Origin: Elusimicrobiota bacterium
GTDB lineage: Bacteria > Elusimicrobiota > Elusimicrobia > UBA1565 > JACRDR01
Direction: 5' to 3'
Length of the DNA: 6,249 nucleotides
Assembly (NCBI GenBank): GCA_016207585.1
Contig: JACQPI010000032.1
Coordinates: forward strand, 1-6,249
Shown: positions 5,350 through 6,249 of the stretch, piece after piece
Numbering within the stretch: position 1 is the stretch's first letter
Layout of the letters: each line of letters opens with the position of its first letter
Made by a program: the position numbers and the translations under genes
Notes under the pieces: model-generated
What the model saw: only the letters and a program-made list of their open reading frames with translations
Told to the model about the DNA's origin: nothing
Databases searched by the model: none

Positions 5350-6249
5350 GTGGCAACCAACGCGCCTGTTGAAACGAACCGCCGCGAGGAGCGGCGAAAA
5401 GCCGGTTTCCTGTCTTCCATCTTATCCAAGCTGGGCCTGGGCGGCGGCGCGGCGGGAGGCGGGGCCGTGGTCGGGACGACCGGCGGCGCCGGCGCCGCTT
5501 CGGGCGGCCTGGGCGCTTTATGGGGAGCCCTCTTGGCCACGAAGGCCGGCATCCTGGCCCTGGTCCTGGGCGCCACGACGGTCGCGGCCGGGGTCGGCTA
5601 TTTTGTCAGCGGCCCATCGGTCCTCTCCGGCCTGGGCGCGCGCGCCGGGTTTCAAAGCATTCGATCGCTTTTCCCCGGACAACCCAGGGAGCGGGCGGCC
5701 GATTCCCGCAAGCCGGCGGCCGGCGGCGTTTCCGATTCTCTCCAGCAGTTCGTCGACGCCAACAAGGGGCAGTCCCCCAACCCGGACGCGGGCGCCTCCG
5801 GCGACGCAGCGGCGGGGGCCGGCGCTTCCGCGCCGGCCGACGCGGCGAGCGCCAACAATGAGAATCTTCCGGCCAACGTGAGCTCCCCGCAAATGGGCCG
5901 GCTCAAGCCTGGGCCTGGGTTCGGCGGCTCCGGTTCCGGCGGTTCGGGCGCCTCTTCGATGCTCGCCGCGGCTTCCGGGATCAATGCTGGGGGAGCGGGC
6001 GCCAATGCGGCGTACGGCTCTGCCAAGCTGGGCGGCGCGAGCGGTTTCGGCCAAGCCGGCGCGCGCTCCGCGGCGATAGGGCGATTCGGCTCGCGGGTCC
6101 CGGGAAGCCGTTCCGCCGCGGGCCAGGCCGTGGCGACGCGAGGCGTCGTGAGGGGAAACTTGGGCTCCGGCAACGTTTCGAGCGCGGGCTCCGGTCTCAC
6201 TTACGACGGCGGCAAGGGAGCGGGGGGGATGATCGGCGGCGGGGCGGCC
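5350..6249 (+). CDS. Single-pass membrane protein with Gly/Ala/Ser-rich tail, 3' end outside the window
   Basis: Exactly 300 codons are open to the right edge with no stop. The protein is not recognised as a named family. It starts with a short basic, cytoplasmic-type head (MATNAPVETNRREERRK, 1-17), then an amphipathic stretch and a Gly/Ala run (28-55). One hydrophobic helix follows (about 57-85, with LWGALLATKAGILALVLGA and TTVAAGVGYF). The tail from 86 onward is low-complexity, rich in Gly, Ala and Ser with scattered Arg and Lys and no cysteine, and probably lies outside the inner membrane. It contains short Gly-Ser-rich patches near 190-205 and 280-300. The start is set by the strong ribosome site at 5337-5344, and one or two promoters lie upstream, so it is probably expressed independently of the toxin-antitoxin pair. 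The long frames on the opposite strand here are GC-rich shadows. It could be a surface, adhesion or scaffold protein, but nothing shows which. Confidence 0.75.
   Translation, partial: MATNAPVETNRREERRKAGFLSSILSKLGLGGGAAGGGAVVGTTGGAGAASGGLGALWGALLATKAGILALVLGATTVAAGVGYFVSGPSVLSGLGARAGFQSIRSLFPGQPRERAADSRKPAAGGVSDSLQQFVDANKGQSPNPDAGASGDAAAGAGASAPADAASANNENLPANVSSPQMGRLKPGPGFGGSGSGGSGASSMLAAASGINAGGAGANAAYGSAKLGGASGFGQAGARSAAIGRFGSRVPGSRSAAGQAVATRGVVRGNLGSGNVSSAGSGLTYDGGKGAGGMIGGGAA

Noticed and set aside
5518..6200. Two long minus-strand frames opposite the last gene
   Set aside because: Their composition is Pro/Ala/Arg-rich antisense of Gly/Ala codons, and neither has a good start signal. The plus frame has a strong ribosome site and a membrane helix.

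Overview
This is a high-GC bacterial chromosomal window with strong codon-position structure and recognisable sigma-70-type promoters. Both ends cut through genes: the left gene lacks its 5' end and the right gene lacks its 3' end. Nothing here fixes the taxonomy. TadE/TadG-like pseudopilins, a short FtsH paralogue and a glycine/alanine-rich single-pass membrane protein together resemble uncultured Gram-negative lineages such as Elusimicrobiota. That placement is a weak impression from memory, not a result.

Left part (1-1083). The C-terminal two thirds of a NarL/FixJ-type response regulator reads rightward. It meets tail to tail, with a 32-base overlap, a leftward gene for a small winged-helix protein. 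That protein looks like the N-terminal half of a winged-helix/nucleotidyltransferase protein whose catalytic half is gone. The divergent gap at 931-1083 carries a tandem/inverted repeat (possible operator) and a rightward promoter with a TATAAT box.

Centre (1084-4549). A tight three-gene operon encodes a 425-residue TadG-like membrane-anchored protein, a 166-residue TadE-like pseudopilin (ATGA overlap) and, after 14 bases, a 558-residue FtsH-family AAA+ zinc metalloprotease. The protease keeps all key ATPase and protease residues but has a very short loop between its two membrane helices. No other tad genes are visible. The arrangement suggests a small envelope module in which two exported pseudopilin-like proteins are made together with a dedicated membrane protease. 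A G9 tract near the end of the first gene is placed so that one extra G would fuse the first two reading frames.

Right part (4550-5349). A perfect-consensus promoter (TTGACA, 17 bases, TATAAT) drives a Phd/YefM-type antitoxin. A RelE/ParE-type toxin follows with a GTGA overlap, but its reading frame is broken at an A7 tract. The locus is less GC-rich than its surroundings and looks like an inserted toxin-antitoxin module with a disabled or slippage-dependent toxin.

Far right (5350-6249). After one or two candidate promoters and a near-perfect Shine-Dalgarno sequence, a GTG-started gene runs off the window. It encodes a basic cytoplasmic head, one membrane helix and a long Gly/Ala/Ser-rich tail of unknown function. 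No RNA genes, CRISPR arrays, insertion sequences or convincing intrinsic terminators were seen, and no gene-free stretch exceeds 300 bases.
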